From positions 434,001-498,000 of the forward strand of contig JAIWZP010000012.1 in the NCBI GenBank assembly GCA_025201375.1: a stretch of DNA of 64,000 nt, given 5' to 3'. Below are positions 1 to 10,452 of this stretch, piece by piece. The notes under the pieces are model-generated. The model was not told the DNA's origin. It saw only the letters and a list, made by a program, of their open reading frames with translations, and ran no database searches. Within the stretch, counting starts at the first letter, position 1. Each line of letters starts with the position of its first letter. Origin of the DNA: Gongronella butleri (lineage: Eukaryota; Mucoromycota; Mucoromycetes; Mucorales; Cunninghamellaceae). The position numbers and the translations under genes were made by a program.

Positions 1-518
1 TGCACTTACCATAAATCTCTGGGTTTTCAGTGGGATTTCCACGATTAAATGGACGTGTTTACATTGTGGGGCAAATGAGATGGCGATTGGAGCGCCTTGG
101 TTTTTGCGATGTTTCGGCCCTCGAGGGTGCTCAAAGCATTTTTGCGATTTGCGATTTGCATTTCGACGCATTTCTCACGTTTGAGTCGTCCCAGTGATTC
201 GTCAAAGAGCTCATTCGAAGCGGATGAACGATCTTCATCGGCTGCAATTCTAGTGACGCACTTAAAGGCATCCTTTCGGTGTCATTTTTCTGAAAAGTCT
301 GAATTTGAACCTTTTTCTTTCATTCTTCTCATCTAGACACTTCACAGTGGCGGCTGACGGCTCGTCGAAGTCGCCCAAATTTTAAACCTGCTTGGAAGGT
401 GAATTGGGTCAAAATTGGCCAATTACGGAAAAGCGTTCATGCTGCGGTGGAAATGAAGAAAGGTCACCAAAGCTTCAGGAGCGCTTTTCTTTCCCTTTTT
501 CGCTTGAATTTTTTGTGT
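1..518. other. No gene recognised (upstream of CCCH gene)
   Basis: I see no convincing exon here. The stretch just before the next gene is T/C-rich and may be its promoter and 5' leader. An in-frame ATG at 453 could extend the CCCH protein by 22 residues. Confidence 0.4.
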
Positions 519-2037
519 ATGGACATTCGCTTTATCAATGGCTTGGTGGACGGCAAGCCCACTGCAGGAAATCAGGGTGTTGGTGCACCTGCGCCCACAA
601 AAGGAGGATCTGTACAACGAGCAACCCCACAGAAACCCCAACGACCGACTCCTCGATCGGGCAAAAAGGGCAAGCACCAACACCTGCAGCAACAAGGGAA
701 CAAAAAGCAGGGAAAGAAACTAAAACGAGCGCCAAAAACGAACAAGGCAGGTCCAGCCGACGATATGGACTTTGACCAGTTGCTCGCTCTTCACGAAAGC
801 AACAGCCAGGCGCCGCCGCCCAACGCACAGCCGCAGGTAATAGCTTGAAAACGTGGCAATTTCTTCTCCACGCGCCTTGTACACTCACATTGACGTGCAA
901 TGCTCCTTTTTTTTTTTTTTTGGACTGAGCAGGCGCCAAAGATAGCGGTGGAGGCAAACAAAATGGCAGTGCCTCTGCAGGAAATGGACAATCAAGAACA
1001 TATGATACCCACCGTCGACGATTCGGACGAAGTGTTTCTTTGCAAACTCTTTGACAGTGTTACCAGGGGTTGCGCACGCTACGATGCCCAGGTTGAAAGC
1101 AATGGAAAGCCAAACACTGGCGTCGTAAGGATACAGCAGTTGGATAATGGCAGCACACTCACGTTTTTTGTTTGTAAATGTATAGAAACGCCCCTTTCAG
1201 CAAGATGACCAAGCTGGCCGTAAGGCGATCAAAAAGAGAAATCCAAAAAAGCAATGCTCACGCTTCTCTTTTTTGATCAACTAGCAATTGGCAAGCAAAA
1301 AAAGCAAAAGAAGCAGCCGCCGCAAAAGAAAAAAGCAGCAGATCAACAGCAAAAGGGAAAGACAAGGGCTAATCAAGCATCTTCCGACCAACAGCAGCAG
1401 CAGCATCAATCACAAGCTGGCAACACAAAGACGCGACGCGCCGCAGCTGGAGCGTCCATGCCGCCCTGTCGCTTCTTTGCGGCTGGCAAGTGTACAGCTG
1501 GCGATAATTGCCCATTTCAGCACACAGCTGAAGCCACACCGAAGCCATTGTGCCAATTCTTCAAGAGCGGCAAGTGCGCGCGCGGCACCGATTGTCAATT
1601 TGCTCATGTAGGTCAATGGGACATGGAACAAAATGCACAAGGCGCTAAATAATTTTTCTTTTTTCTTTTGGCAGGATCTCAAGCGGCAGCCATGTCGATT
1701 CTTCTTTGTGGGAGGCTCGTGTGCAGCTGGCGATGACTGTCCCTTTTCGCACGAGCCATTGAACGATCAATCGCGCAAGGAGCTGCATACAATGACCGGT
1801 CCATGTCGTTTCTACCATTTCAAAGGCTATTGCAACATGGGCGACAAGTGCGTCTTCTCACACAAGCCGATCACAGAGGAACAGCGCAAGGATCTGGAGA
1901 AATCCTTGCGCCCATGCCGATTTTACCATCTCAAAGGCACGTGCGGCGCTGGCGACAATTGTTTCTACTTGCATGACGAAGCCACACCCGAGAGTGTTGC
2001 TCAAATGCGCGCCGAGCGCCCATGGCCAACGAAATAA
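519..2037 (+). CDS. Five-finger CCCH zinc-finger protein, probable RNA binder
   Basis: Exons 519-836, 933-1124, 1201-1219, 1285-1607 and 1675-2037 join in phase to give about 404 residues. The N-terminal half is low complexity and rich in Gln, Lys and Pro. The C-terminal half carries five CCCH fingers, two of C-x7-C-x5-C-x3-H and three of C-x8-C-x5-C-x3-H; the fingers begin with PCRFF, LCQFF, PCRFFF, PCRFYH and PCRFYH. CCCH fingers of this spacing usually bind single-stranded RNA, so a role in mRNA processing or decay is inferred. A separate 19-nt exon (1201-1219) is required: reading through it gives a stop, and skipping it breaks the phase. The start is the first ATG of the low-complexity region; ATG 453 is an in-frame alternative. 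I cannot name an ortholog. Confidence 0.75.
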
Positions 2038-2141
2038 AAATGAAAATGAAAGAATTATTATAGCTCAATGGGCACAAATTAGTAGTTTTTTTTTGGTTTG
2101 GGCAACGCGGGCGAATGGATGGTTCCTTTTTTTTATTTCAA

Positions 2142-3778
2142 CTATTGTGGTTCCTGGAAATTGCTGTCGAGGTTGCTCCAAGCCTTGTAGTAGTCGTCCT
2201 GGACCTTTCCACATGTCTTGAGGCCCCAAGTGGTGGTGGAAAGCAGCAGCGATGTCTCAAACATAAACGCTTGTGTGCCATCCGCGACGCGCACGGGCGT
2301 CAGCTCGGCCTCGGACGCCGCCTTGAACACATTGGCATCCGGGCCATGTGGGGTCATTGGGCTGTGAAGAGACCCGCCACCAGGGAGGAATCCGCCGGTC
2401 TTGCCCTCGTAGTCGCCCAGAATAAGACCCATAAACTCGGACATGCAATTGCGATGGAAGTAAGGCGGGCGGAACTGGGAGAAAAGAAGAAAAAAAAGGA
2501 CGCATGAATATGGATGAAACGCGGGGAAATAGAGTTTGGGCCGCATCCGATCGGAATTGGCGGGACTCACCGTCTTTTCGGAGACAGCCCAGCGCGGAGG
2601 GAAGATAACAAAGTCAGCAATGGCCACGCCAGGTGAGTACGACTTGCAGGTGAGCACTGTGAAGATGGAGGGATCCTGAAAAAAAAAGAAAAAGTCAGCC
2701 AATTTGCTCCTTTTTCAGGATTTTTAACCATTACAATGTGATCATAGGACACCGTGTTGATGACGCAGAAATTGGCAAGATCGTACTTGTAAGGGGCATA
2801 GTTGCCATGCCAAGCAACCACGTCAAAAGGCGAGTGCTTTTGCGTCACCTTGAACAACTTTCCATTGAACTTGGTGACAATCTCCCAGGTCTTGCCAGAC
2901 TTGTCATTGACATAAGCCGCCTTGGGCGTCAAAAAGTCGCGCGGGTTGGCGAGGCCATTTGCGCCAATGGGACCCAAATCAGGCAATTCAAAGTGCTCAC
3001 CAAAGACCTCGAGAATGTAGCCGCGCGCCTCCTTGTCGGCAAGCGCCACAGAGTAGCGGATGCCGCGCTGAATCACACAAATCTCATTGGGACGCACGAG
3101 CATCTTGCCAAACTCGGTCGTGATATCCAGAGCACCGTGTTGCGGCACTACCAGAGTAAAAATGTCGTCATGAGACACCATCGCGTCGATTTTTTGCCTT
3201 TTTTTTTTTTTTTTTTTTTTTTACCAATCAAAAAGTCACCATCCGAGTTGTAAAAGGCTCTTTGGTCCATGTCGGCATTGGCCGTATAGATGTGAATAGC
3301 CAGACCCGAGCGGCAGGACGGCTCACCGGCGCCAGCCACCGTTTTCAAACCTTGCACAAAATCCACTTTGCTGTCCTTGCTAGGCAGATCAAAAGGGCTC
3401 CATCGCAGCTGTGTCGGCGTCACCACACAATCGGGGCTGCTGGGTGAGAAATGGCTCACCAACAAATCATGATCCACCGATTCATAGGGCGTGTGCACCA
3501 CCGAGGGGCGGATGCGATACAACCAGCTACAAAAAAAATAAACCATTTTTTGAGCGCGGTTGCCCTTAATTGCATTGAAAATAGATGAGCCTTGCTTCTT
3601 ACGTGCGCTGATTGTGCGTACGAGGCGCCGTGAACGCGGTGCCAGAGAGCTGCTCCGCGTAGAGGTTGTACGGGCACTTTTGTGGCGTGTTTTGGCCCTT
3701 GGGCAGAGCACCGTCCAGGGCCTCCGAGGTAAAGTGGTTGCCAAAGCCTTCAAGATATGTATAGGGGTCGCTAGCCAT
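2142..3778 (-). CDS. hmgA: Homogentisate 1,2-dioxygenase
   Basis: Exons (minus strand) 3778-3603, 3526-3225, 3147-2735, 2675-2571 and 2474-2142 join in phase to 442 residues, the usual family length (about 445). The enzyme opens the ring of homogentisate to maleylacetoacetate with Fe(II) and O2 in phenylalanine/tyrosine catabolism. Recognisable blocks are YLEGFGNHF at the N-terminus, [47 protein letters not shown], and the metal-site motifs FHRNCMSEF and MTPHGPD. Intron 2 begins with gta followed by a long A-run when read on the coding strand. No other tyrosine-catabolism gene is adjacent, so it is not clustered here as it is in many Ascomycota. Confidence 0.96.
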
Positions 3779-4256
3779 GGTTTGCAATAAAAAAACGTGT
3801 TTGTTGAAAAATAAAAAGAAAGAAAAACAAAAAAAAAATGGGCTCATATATTCTTATTTTTAATGCAGCTTTCTCGGCAGCGGAGAGTCGTGGGAAAACA
3901 GAGACCGGCACGGGCTTTTCGGAATGGAAAGTGCTCGGTTCAAACAATTCCGCCTCTGCGCATGCCTTTTGGCGCACGATGCAAGCCAATGGTTTCTCTC
4001 TTTCTTATTTTTCATTGTGGGTCAGGCACGCATTCATTCACGGATGGATGGATAAATTGGCAATGATGCACAGCTGTGTAAACTGCTGCAGTTGCAAACG
4101 TGCAAAGCACAGGGTTTTCAAGGAAAAAAAAAGCTTTCCGGATCTGGGTCACGCCTGTCACGCACCGGTCGCACTTTTTGTGTTCTGTCCACGCGTCTGG
4201 TACAATATGGCGCGCTCGCAATCCAATGATTTATTCAAACGAGCGTAAATGGCTGA
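3779..4256. other. Intergenic, no gene seen
   Basis: Lies between the start of the homogentisate dioxygenase gene and the stop of the next minus-strand gene. It holds AT-rich sequence and an A-run near 3830, and presumably the dioxygenase promoter. No exon with sensible splice sites was found. Confidence 0.4.
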
Positions 4257-5570
4257 TTAAAAAGAAGATGGTGAAGACGACGGCAACGGTGCAGACATTG
4301 GCAGGTGCGCAGGATCGCGTGCGTGCTGCGGTCGCTGTTTGAGCTCTTCCTTGCCATGTGCTACAACAATAACAAAGAAAAAAAAAAGAGAAAATTTGAG
4401 CTTTGATCCGGTGTTTGTTTTTTTCCTACTTACCAAAGTGGCATTTCGGGCCGTACTGACAGAAGCCGTCCTTCATGAAGCGTTCGCACAGTCGCGTTTT
4501 GTGCAGGGCATGTTCGTCTCTGGTCTTTTCCTTCACATTATCGTGTGCATGGTGATGATGGTGCGCCTGGCCCGCCAATGGCACGAATTCACGCAATTCC
4601 TGAATGCCATGGGCAAACGTGCAGCGTGAGCCATAAGGACACTCACCGTCTGTTTCAAACCGCTCGCAGAGTCGCGTCTTGAAAAGCGGTCTAGTGTGCG
4701 ACATCGCGGCATTTGGCTTTTCCGGCGTCGAATGGGTATTGTTGCCATTGGCTCTGGTGTGAGCAGACGCGTCGTCGCGTGCGGCGCGGAAGGCGTGGCC
4801 CGAGGACCACGAGGGAGGCGTCCCTGGCGTGTTGATGCTGGATGTTTGGTCCAATTGCGATTTGTCTTGTCCAGCCAAGCCATTGGCGGCGCGCTTGCCC
4901 GGCGGAGGGTTTGTATAGCTGCTGCCGCTCTTGCTGCTGAACTTTTTTCCGTGCAAAGAGGGCTGGCGCCGGCGCTTGATCTCGATGAACGCGTGTGCAT
5001 GCTTGAAAACATCCTGCATACTTTTGAACACGGACTTTTCGGATGCGACGTGCTGATTGCACCATTGTAGGTGCACACCTTCGGCACCTGGGAGCAAGCG
5101 AGCATGATGGTCTACAAGCTGCGCCAGGAAATAAATGACACGTTTGGGACTGTGAATAAAAAAAAGAATTTGAGCAAATTAATCTTCCCACACAAAGCGC
5201 GCACACGCGATTTTGTCTGCGCCCACGCCTCCCATTGCCAGCCTTACGTCGTGCCTGACAGGTATTTTACTTCCACTTTGAAGCCTTCTTCAATAAGTAG
5301 CGAATTGGGGCTAAGACCCGTCGCCTCGACAGCCTCGCGCAACGCGCACCTAGAAGAAAAGTGTTTAGCCTTCGTAACACGGATAAAAAAAAAGGGGAGA
5401 GGAGACGTGACATACTTGGCCTCGTCGTCCTGGTCCAGTAGCTTGCCTTTTGGGCAGAACCAGTGCTTTTTCTTCGCAAACGAGTCGTTGAGAAGAAGAA
5501 ACTCAATGTTGCGCTGCGCTCTGTAGATCAGCAGGCCCGCGTATTGATGAATATGGGCCGACTTGCTCAT
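4257..5570 (-). CDS. Nudix (Ap4A-hydrolase-like) domain fused to a TTP-type tandem CCCH domain
   Basis: Exons (minus) 5570-5416, 5349-5248, 5149-4434 and 4360-4257 join in phase to 358 residues. Residues about 1-145 form a Nudix domain like diadenosine tetraphosphate hydrolase: an AGLLIYR strand, WFCPKGK, the Nudix box, then a TPKRVIYFLAQL strand and a C-terminal helix. After a Ser/Pro linker come two tandem fingers, each opened by KTRLCERF and spaced C-x8-C-x5-C-x3-H as in tristetraprolin/Cth1; the last His of finger 2 is in the final exon. The 716-nt third exon carries the end of the Nudix fold and both fingers without a stop, so this is one gene. The Nudix box is degenerate: Asp replaces the first Glu, and REAVEATG replaces REUxEExG, losing one expected metal-binding Glu. 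Catalysis is therefore uncertain; mRNA-end or nucleotide sensing is a guess. Confidence 0.85.
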
Positions 5571-5685
5571 GAAAAGGAAAACAATAAAACGAGGGAATGA
5601 AAAAAAGAGCATAAAAAATGATCGGGCTTTCTTCTCGCTTTTTTTTTTTTTTTTTTTCCTTTCGGTCCCCGTCTCCTCCGCTGCC
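5571..5685. promoter_or_regulatory. 115-bp divergent promoter between Nudix-CCCH and PTPA genes
   Basis: The two start codons point away from each other with 115 bp between them, so both promoters must share this space or overlap the genes. It contains a long pure T-run on the plus strand near 5640-5657. Confidence 0.5.
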
Positions 5686-6789
5686 ATGCAAGCTCCTACA
5701 ACAGAAGCAGTTGTGCTTCCCAGGCTACTTTCGACATATTGCCCCAGCACACCGACGAAGCGTATTCGAAGTGAGCCTGATATTACCACATTTATGCGGT
5801 CATTGGCCTATGACCGCCTTATGACCTTTATCCTGCTGCTCAACCAGAGTGCGCTGGACAAGCCCATCAGCGCCATCACACACACGTCATCAGCCGTCGA
5901 CGCGATCCTCGCTCTGTTGGACGCTGCCGACGAATTGATAAAAAATTTTCCACCTTTAAGCAATCCGCAGCGATTTGGCAACAAAGCCTTCCGCCAATGG
6001 CTCGAGAAATTGGAAGAGGTACAGCAACGCGTCGCGTGCGCCGCTGCAATGCATTTTAACTTTTTTTTTACTCCCTCTTTGCCCAGAATACCAACGACTT
6101 GATGTGTTCTATGCTACCCGAGACGCTGCATCCTGCATTACCCGAATTGAACGTGTATTGGTTGGGCAGTTTTGGCAACGACACGCGCATTGACTATGGA
6201 TCGGGCCACGAGCTGAGCTTCCTGGCGTGGTTGGCGGGTTTGGCCATGCTTGGCCACTTTGTACCCGAAGATTATGACGCGGTGGTCTTGTCCATCTTTG
6301 TGCGCTACTTGGAGCTAGTGCGGAAGCTGCAACGCACGTACAGTCTCGAACCAGCCGGCAGTCATGGCGTCTGGGGCTTGGATGATCATCAATTCTTGCC
6401 TTACCTCTGGGGCAGCGCGCAATTGGCCAACCATCCCCGGCTCACGCCGAAATCTATCACGCAGAAAGATCTTGTAGACTTGCTAGCGCCAGAGTATATG
6501 TATTTTCGATGCATCCAATACATTGGCGAGGTGAGTCGAATGCTTTTTTTATTGTTTTTATTTTTACGCGCTTGGGCCTGATTTTTTTTTTGAATTTCAA
6601 TAGGTGAAGCGAGGCCCATTTCACGAGCACTCTCCAATGCTGTTCGACATCTCGGCTGTGATTAGCTGGAAAAAGGTCAATAGCGGCATGACCAAGATGT
6701 ATATTGCGGAAGTCCTGAAAAAAGTGCCTGTCGTACAGCATTTTCCCTTTGGATTTCTGTTCCCATTTGACAACACTAATGCAAAATAA
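5686..6789 (+). CDS. RRD: Serine/threonine-protein phosphatase 2A activator (PTPA)
   Basis: Exons 5686-6018, 6087-6530 and 6604-6789, all phase 0, give 320 residues, matching human PTPA and the shorter yeast Rrd proteins. PTPA is a peptidyl-prolyl isomerase-like chaperone that activates the catalytic subunit of PP2A-type phosphatases in nucleus and cytosol. Family blocks visible include [44 protein letters not shown], and [20 protein letters not shown]. The start is the first ATG after the T-run leader. Whether it corresponds to Rrd1 or Rrd2 cannot be decided by eye. Confidence 0.95.
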
Positions 6790-7745
6790 TCGCTACATGG
6801 TCTCCTCCATCATCTCAATATATACCGATTCATTGTACAGAAAAAAAAATGTGAAAACCACCTTAAAAATTGTGATTTTACAACGAAAACGAGGTTTGCA
6901 TCGTTTACGCCTGCGCTTTTAATTTTTGTCGAGTGCTTGACTCAGAGAATCCCATTTTCATGTCGATTTTGAACAACTTTCATCAAGTCGTTACAGCATG
7001 ATCGTTTGCCCTATAAAAACCGAGAATCATAAGCCGTCGAAAATCATAGAGATCGCGTGCTCCAATTGTCACAATGAGTGTCAGATACAGTAGTATCATA
7101 AAAGGGGGGGTCATGACAACTCACCGCCATTTAGACGCGCATCGCGGCAATGGGCTCATCAACACATCGACGCGCAAGTCGCGTCAAATGAATTAGCGGC
7201 CAAAGCGCTTGTGCTTTGGAGAGATCGCGTTGAGATCTCAGTTACTTGGTGTGCCAATAACTCTGAGAACTCGTATCTTCGACTTTGAATTGGGAGCTTG
7301 GCCACAGCTTGTCGTTGAAAAACCTATGAGATTGAGTCCGGTGGAGAAGAGAGTGATGCTGAAAAGGAATCGGACGATTCTCCGATTGACGTGCAGCAAG
7401 GGAAATCGACAGATGACGTGGAGCAACGCAAGTCAGCTGCAGATGTTGCTTTTGGTAAGCCAACAACAGTGCTGGACAAAGTAGAGGATGGTCTGGCGTG
7501 ATTGGGAGCGAGACAGCAAGAATCGAAAAAGCTTAGGATCACGAGCGGCGTGGGCAGCTCCGTGATGATTGTCTTGATTTCCTTGAAGCAACGCGGAAAA
7601 TTGACCGTGGCAATCTACAGCATGACTTGGACGGAGGGAGCCGGGCAAACGACAATATAAAAATCGGCCTTGAAGCCTGCGATCTGGACACCCATATCAC
7701 GACGCGTCCCGTGCTCACGACGCGCGGCAATCGTGTCACTTTTAT
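6790..7745. other. Intergenic with possible decayed coding sequence
   Basis: The first 250 bp are AT-rich 3' flank of PTPA. Around 7325-7480 and 7535-7740 there are plus-strand stretches whose translations look like an acidic, helical protein (for example EESDAEKESDDSPID), separated by a plausible intron (gtaagc...cttag, about 7456-7536), but the phases of the two pieces do not agree and there is no clear start. I treat this as a possible gene remnant. Confidence 0.25.
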
Positions 7746-8316
7746 TCACAAGTCAAGGATGCAATCAATCCAAGGAATGGGGCCGTGCACAACGTCGCTT
7801 TGGCCAATTTCAACAAAACCGACTGATTTGTACAATGGGACCAAGTTTGGCCTGCTCAAGAGTGCGATTCGATTGTACAATCGTTGTTGCCGGTGCAATT
7901 CGATCCAATGAAGAAGAATCTGCGAGGCAATTCCCTGCTTGCGACGTGTCGGCGAAACACATACGCTGTGCAGGCACACAGTTTTGCCATTGGGGTCGTG
8001 GGTTGCCATGGAAGCGTCTGTCACGAGATCCTCCACGGCAAGCGTGCTGCATGCATAGCCAACAATTTCATCCTTGTCTTTGGCCACAATGAACAGCAAT
8101 TGAGGCACGGGCGACTCCAGGGCGTAGCCAATGCGATCCCTCAATCGCTCCTCGCTAGCCGCCTCGTCCACGTGATACGACTACAGTATGAACAAAAGCG
8201 CGTTTGTTTTTTTTTTTTTTGGTTTTCAGCCCCCTTATATATATTTTTACGCTGGCTTCCAATTCAGAGATACGTGGCAGATCATGCTGAGTGGCCTCGG
8301 TGAACGTGAGTGTCAT
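7746..8316 (-). CDS. GNAT acetyltransferase, serotonin N-acetyltransferase (AANAT)-like
   Basis: Exons (minus) 8316-8251 and 8180-7746 give 166 residues. The fold is GNAT: acetyl-CoA-binding motif A is visible as SVCVSPTRRKQGIASQIL. Blocks typical of the AANAT/arylalkylamine group are SYHVDEAASEERL, MATHDPNG and VVHGPIPW near the C-terminus. Non-vertebrate AANAT-like enzymes, such as yeast Paa1, acetylate polyamines and arylalkylamines, so a small amine substrate is likely; the exact substrate is not readable. The single intron has a T-run on the coding strand. It is divergent from the SET-domain gene with 168 bp between starts. Confidence 0.88.
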
Positions 8317-8484
8317 GTTTAATGGTGTTGAGTTAAGGCGAGCGAAACAGGCAAAAAAGGGACAAAAAGTCAAAATGAGTCAAGATTGTGCGAGTTTGAC
8401 AAGGTTTTGCGCTTTGCCTCTTGCCTTTTATGGACTTCATTTTATTCTCTCTTTCTTTCCTTTTGCTCTTTGATCAAGCAAACC

Positions 8485-10257
8485 ATGAGCAACGAACAGG
8501 GAACAGGTACTTTTTGACCCAACAGAACGTGAATTAAAGGTTATTTGTTTTTTTTTTTCACAGCTGTTTGCGATTCCAAATATGAAAAATTCTTGCGCTG
8601 GCTGGACGAAAACCAGTTTCCTGCCAACAAGTTGCGGCTGGCAACCTTCAAGAGTGAGTTCCAACGGAGGCCAGCGCAAAAAAGAGCACAAAAAAACCTA
8701 ATACCCCTTTTTTTGATGTTTTTTTTTTTTCTGTAGACACTGGCCGCGGTATGATGGCCACCGATGACATCGCACCTGGTGAGGTGATTGTCCAGGTGCC
8801 CAAGAAATTTTTGATTTCGAATGATCAATTGCAGCAATTGTACGGCGAAAATTCCTTGAGCACGCATCAGCTCTTGGCTGCGCACCTGACGCTGCTCGTC
8901 GACGATCAAAAGACCTGGTGGAAGCCATACCTGGATCTGTTGCCAAGTCATTTCAACACGCTCCCCGTGAATTTTTCCAGCAGCCTGTCCGCGCTTTTAC
9001 CAACTTCATTGGCTGGTATGAAAACGCGTCACATTCTCCTTGCCGATCACTCAAATTTTTCTACACAGAGGACGTACAGCAACAGCGAAACAAGATCAAG
9101 GCTGATTTTGATGTGGCTGTCAAATTTTTAAAGGTATGGGAGCACAGCAGAGAGAAAACGAGAGAAACCTCGAGAGAAAAAAAAAGGGAGAATCCACGCA
9201 TTGACGCGTCTTTTGCTGTCAGGATCGACCAAATCAGACTCCGACGACACGCCTTTCCTTCGACACTTATCAATGGGCCTGGCTCTGTGGTAACTTTTCT
9301 TCTTTTCCTTGTTGCAATGGATCATTAACCTGTACTCCAGTAAACACTCGCTGTATTCATGTCAAACCCATGGGAAGACAAACCAAAGGGAGCGACATTG
9401 CCCTTGCACCGCTCTTGGATTTCCTCAATCACACGTCCGAATCGCGCGTAGGTCGTCAATTTCTTGCAAAAAAAAGGGGGGGGAAAGAGCGCACATTCGA
9501 GCCAACACCCCTATCTGTCCCTTTTATAGATTGAAAGCGGATTCAACATGCACACGCAATGCTTTGAGATCAAGACATTGACGCCATATAAAAAGGGAGA
9601 GCAGGTGTTCATCAATTATGGCCCACATGACAATCAAGCAATCCTTCGCGAGTATGGCTTTGTCCTTACGCAAAATGAATACAATTTTGTGACGCTGGAC
9701 AAAGAAGTGTGGCGACTCTTTCGCGAGACCTTGCCCGCTCACGAATTGGAGGCAAAAAAACAAACCTTACAGCATGCCGGGTATGAATGGATCAAGTGCC
9801 AATGACTACCAACCAACCTTTTTCTTTTTTTTATCTTCCTTTAGATATGAAGGGTGAGCCATCTTGGGGCGCAAACAGGAAGTTTCGAGATAAACTTACG
9901 AGGTGCATACCTTGTTTTCATAGTGATTACACGGTCAAGATGGGCGACGTGTCGTACAGGCTGATTTGTGCCCTTCGGCTTCTGGCTACAGGCCGAAATT
10001 CACGCAAGCAATTGGACTGGCAAGAGATGATCATGGGCTACATGGACAAGATTGACGACGCAAACGAGCGCGAGGTCAACAGCATGCTTGAAACGATTTG
10101 CAAGCGCGCGCTCGCGGATGCGCAGCAAAAGCAGCAAGCTCTAAAAAATATTCATGACCCATCGGTTCACCCGTTTGCTCTAATGTTTTTAAAGCAAATC
10201 TGGGCCGAATCAATAGAAATTCTGCGCACCACGCTGGACAATGTTGAAAAAGAATAA
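8485..10257 (+). CDS. SET-domain protein-lysine methyltransferase (SETD/RKM, LSMT type)
   Basis: Nine exons: 8485-8506, 8564-8653, 8737-9015, 9069-9133, 9223-9289, 9341-9447, 9530-9780, 9845-9853 and 9924-10257, joined in phase to 407 residues. Family hallmarks are NTGRGMMATDDI (start of SET), YQWAWLCVNTR, PLLDFLNH, and VFINYGPHDN with the catalytic-site Tyr, followed by a helical substrate-binding C-terminal domain as in Rubisco LSMT and the yeast Rkm/Set10 proteins. Such enzymes methylate ribosomal proteins, elongation factors or other non-histone targets; the target cannot be inferred here. The eighth exon is only 9 nt, encodes the junction residues of GYEGDY, and is skippable without changing frame. 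Confidence 0.88.
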
Positions 10258-10452
10258 AAAAAAGTTATAAAGGGGCAATTTACTCGCTGATTGGGCAGCT
10301 CCGTCCACAACACGCGGAGCGGTGTTCCATTTTTTTTTTTTTATTTGGAGACGCGCCACTGACTTTTTGTTGTTTTTCTCTTCTTTCTTTCATTTTCTCA
10401 GTTGTCCCCTCTCCTATTATTCTATTTTAGATAGCTCTTTGCTTATCCTCCA

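Noticed and set aside
2738..3253. Long plus-strand open frame opposite homogentisate dioxygenase
   Set aside because: It lies on the reverse complement of conserved dioxygenase exons and introns and has no recognisable domain.
4691..5206. A separate minus-strand gene starting at the Met before the CCCH fingers
   Set aside because: The exon is open through the Nudix C-terminus into the fingers and splices in phase to upstream Nudix exons, so one fused gene is simpler.
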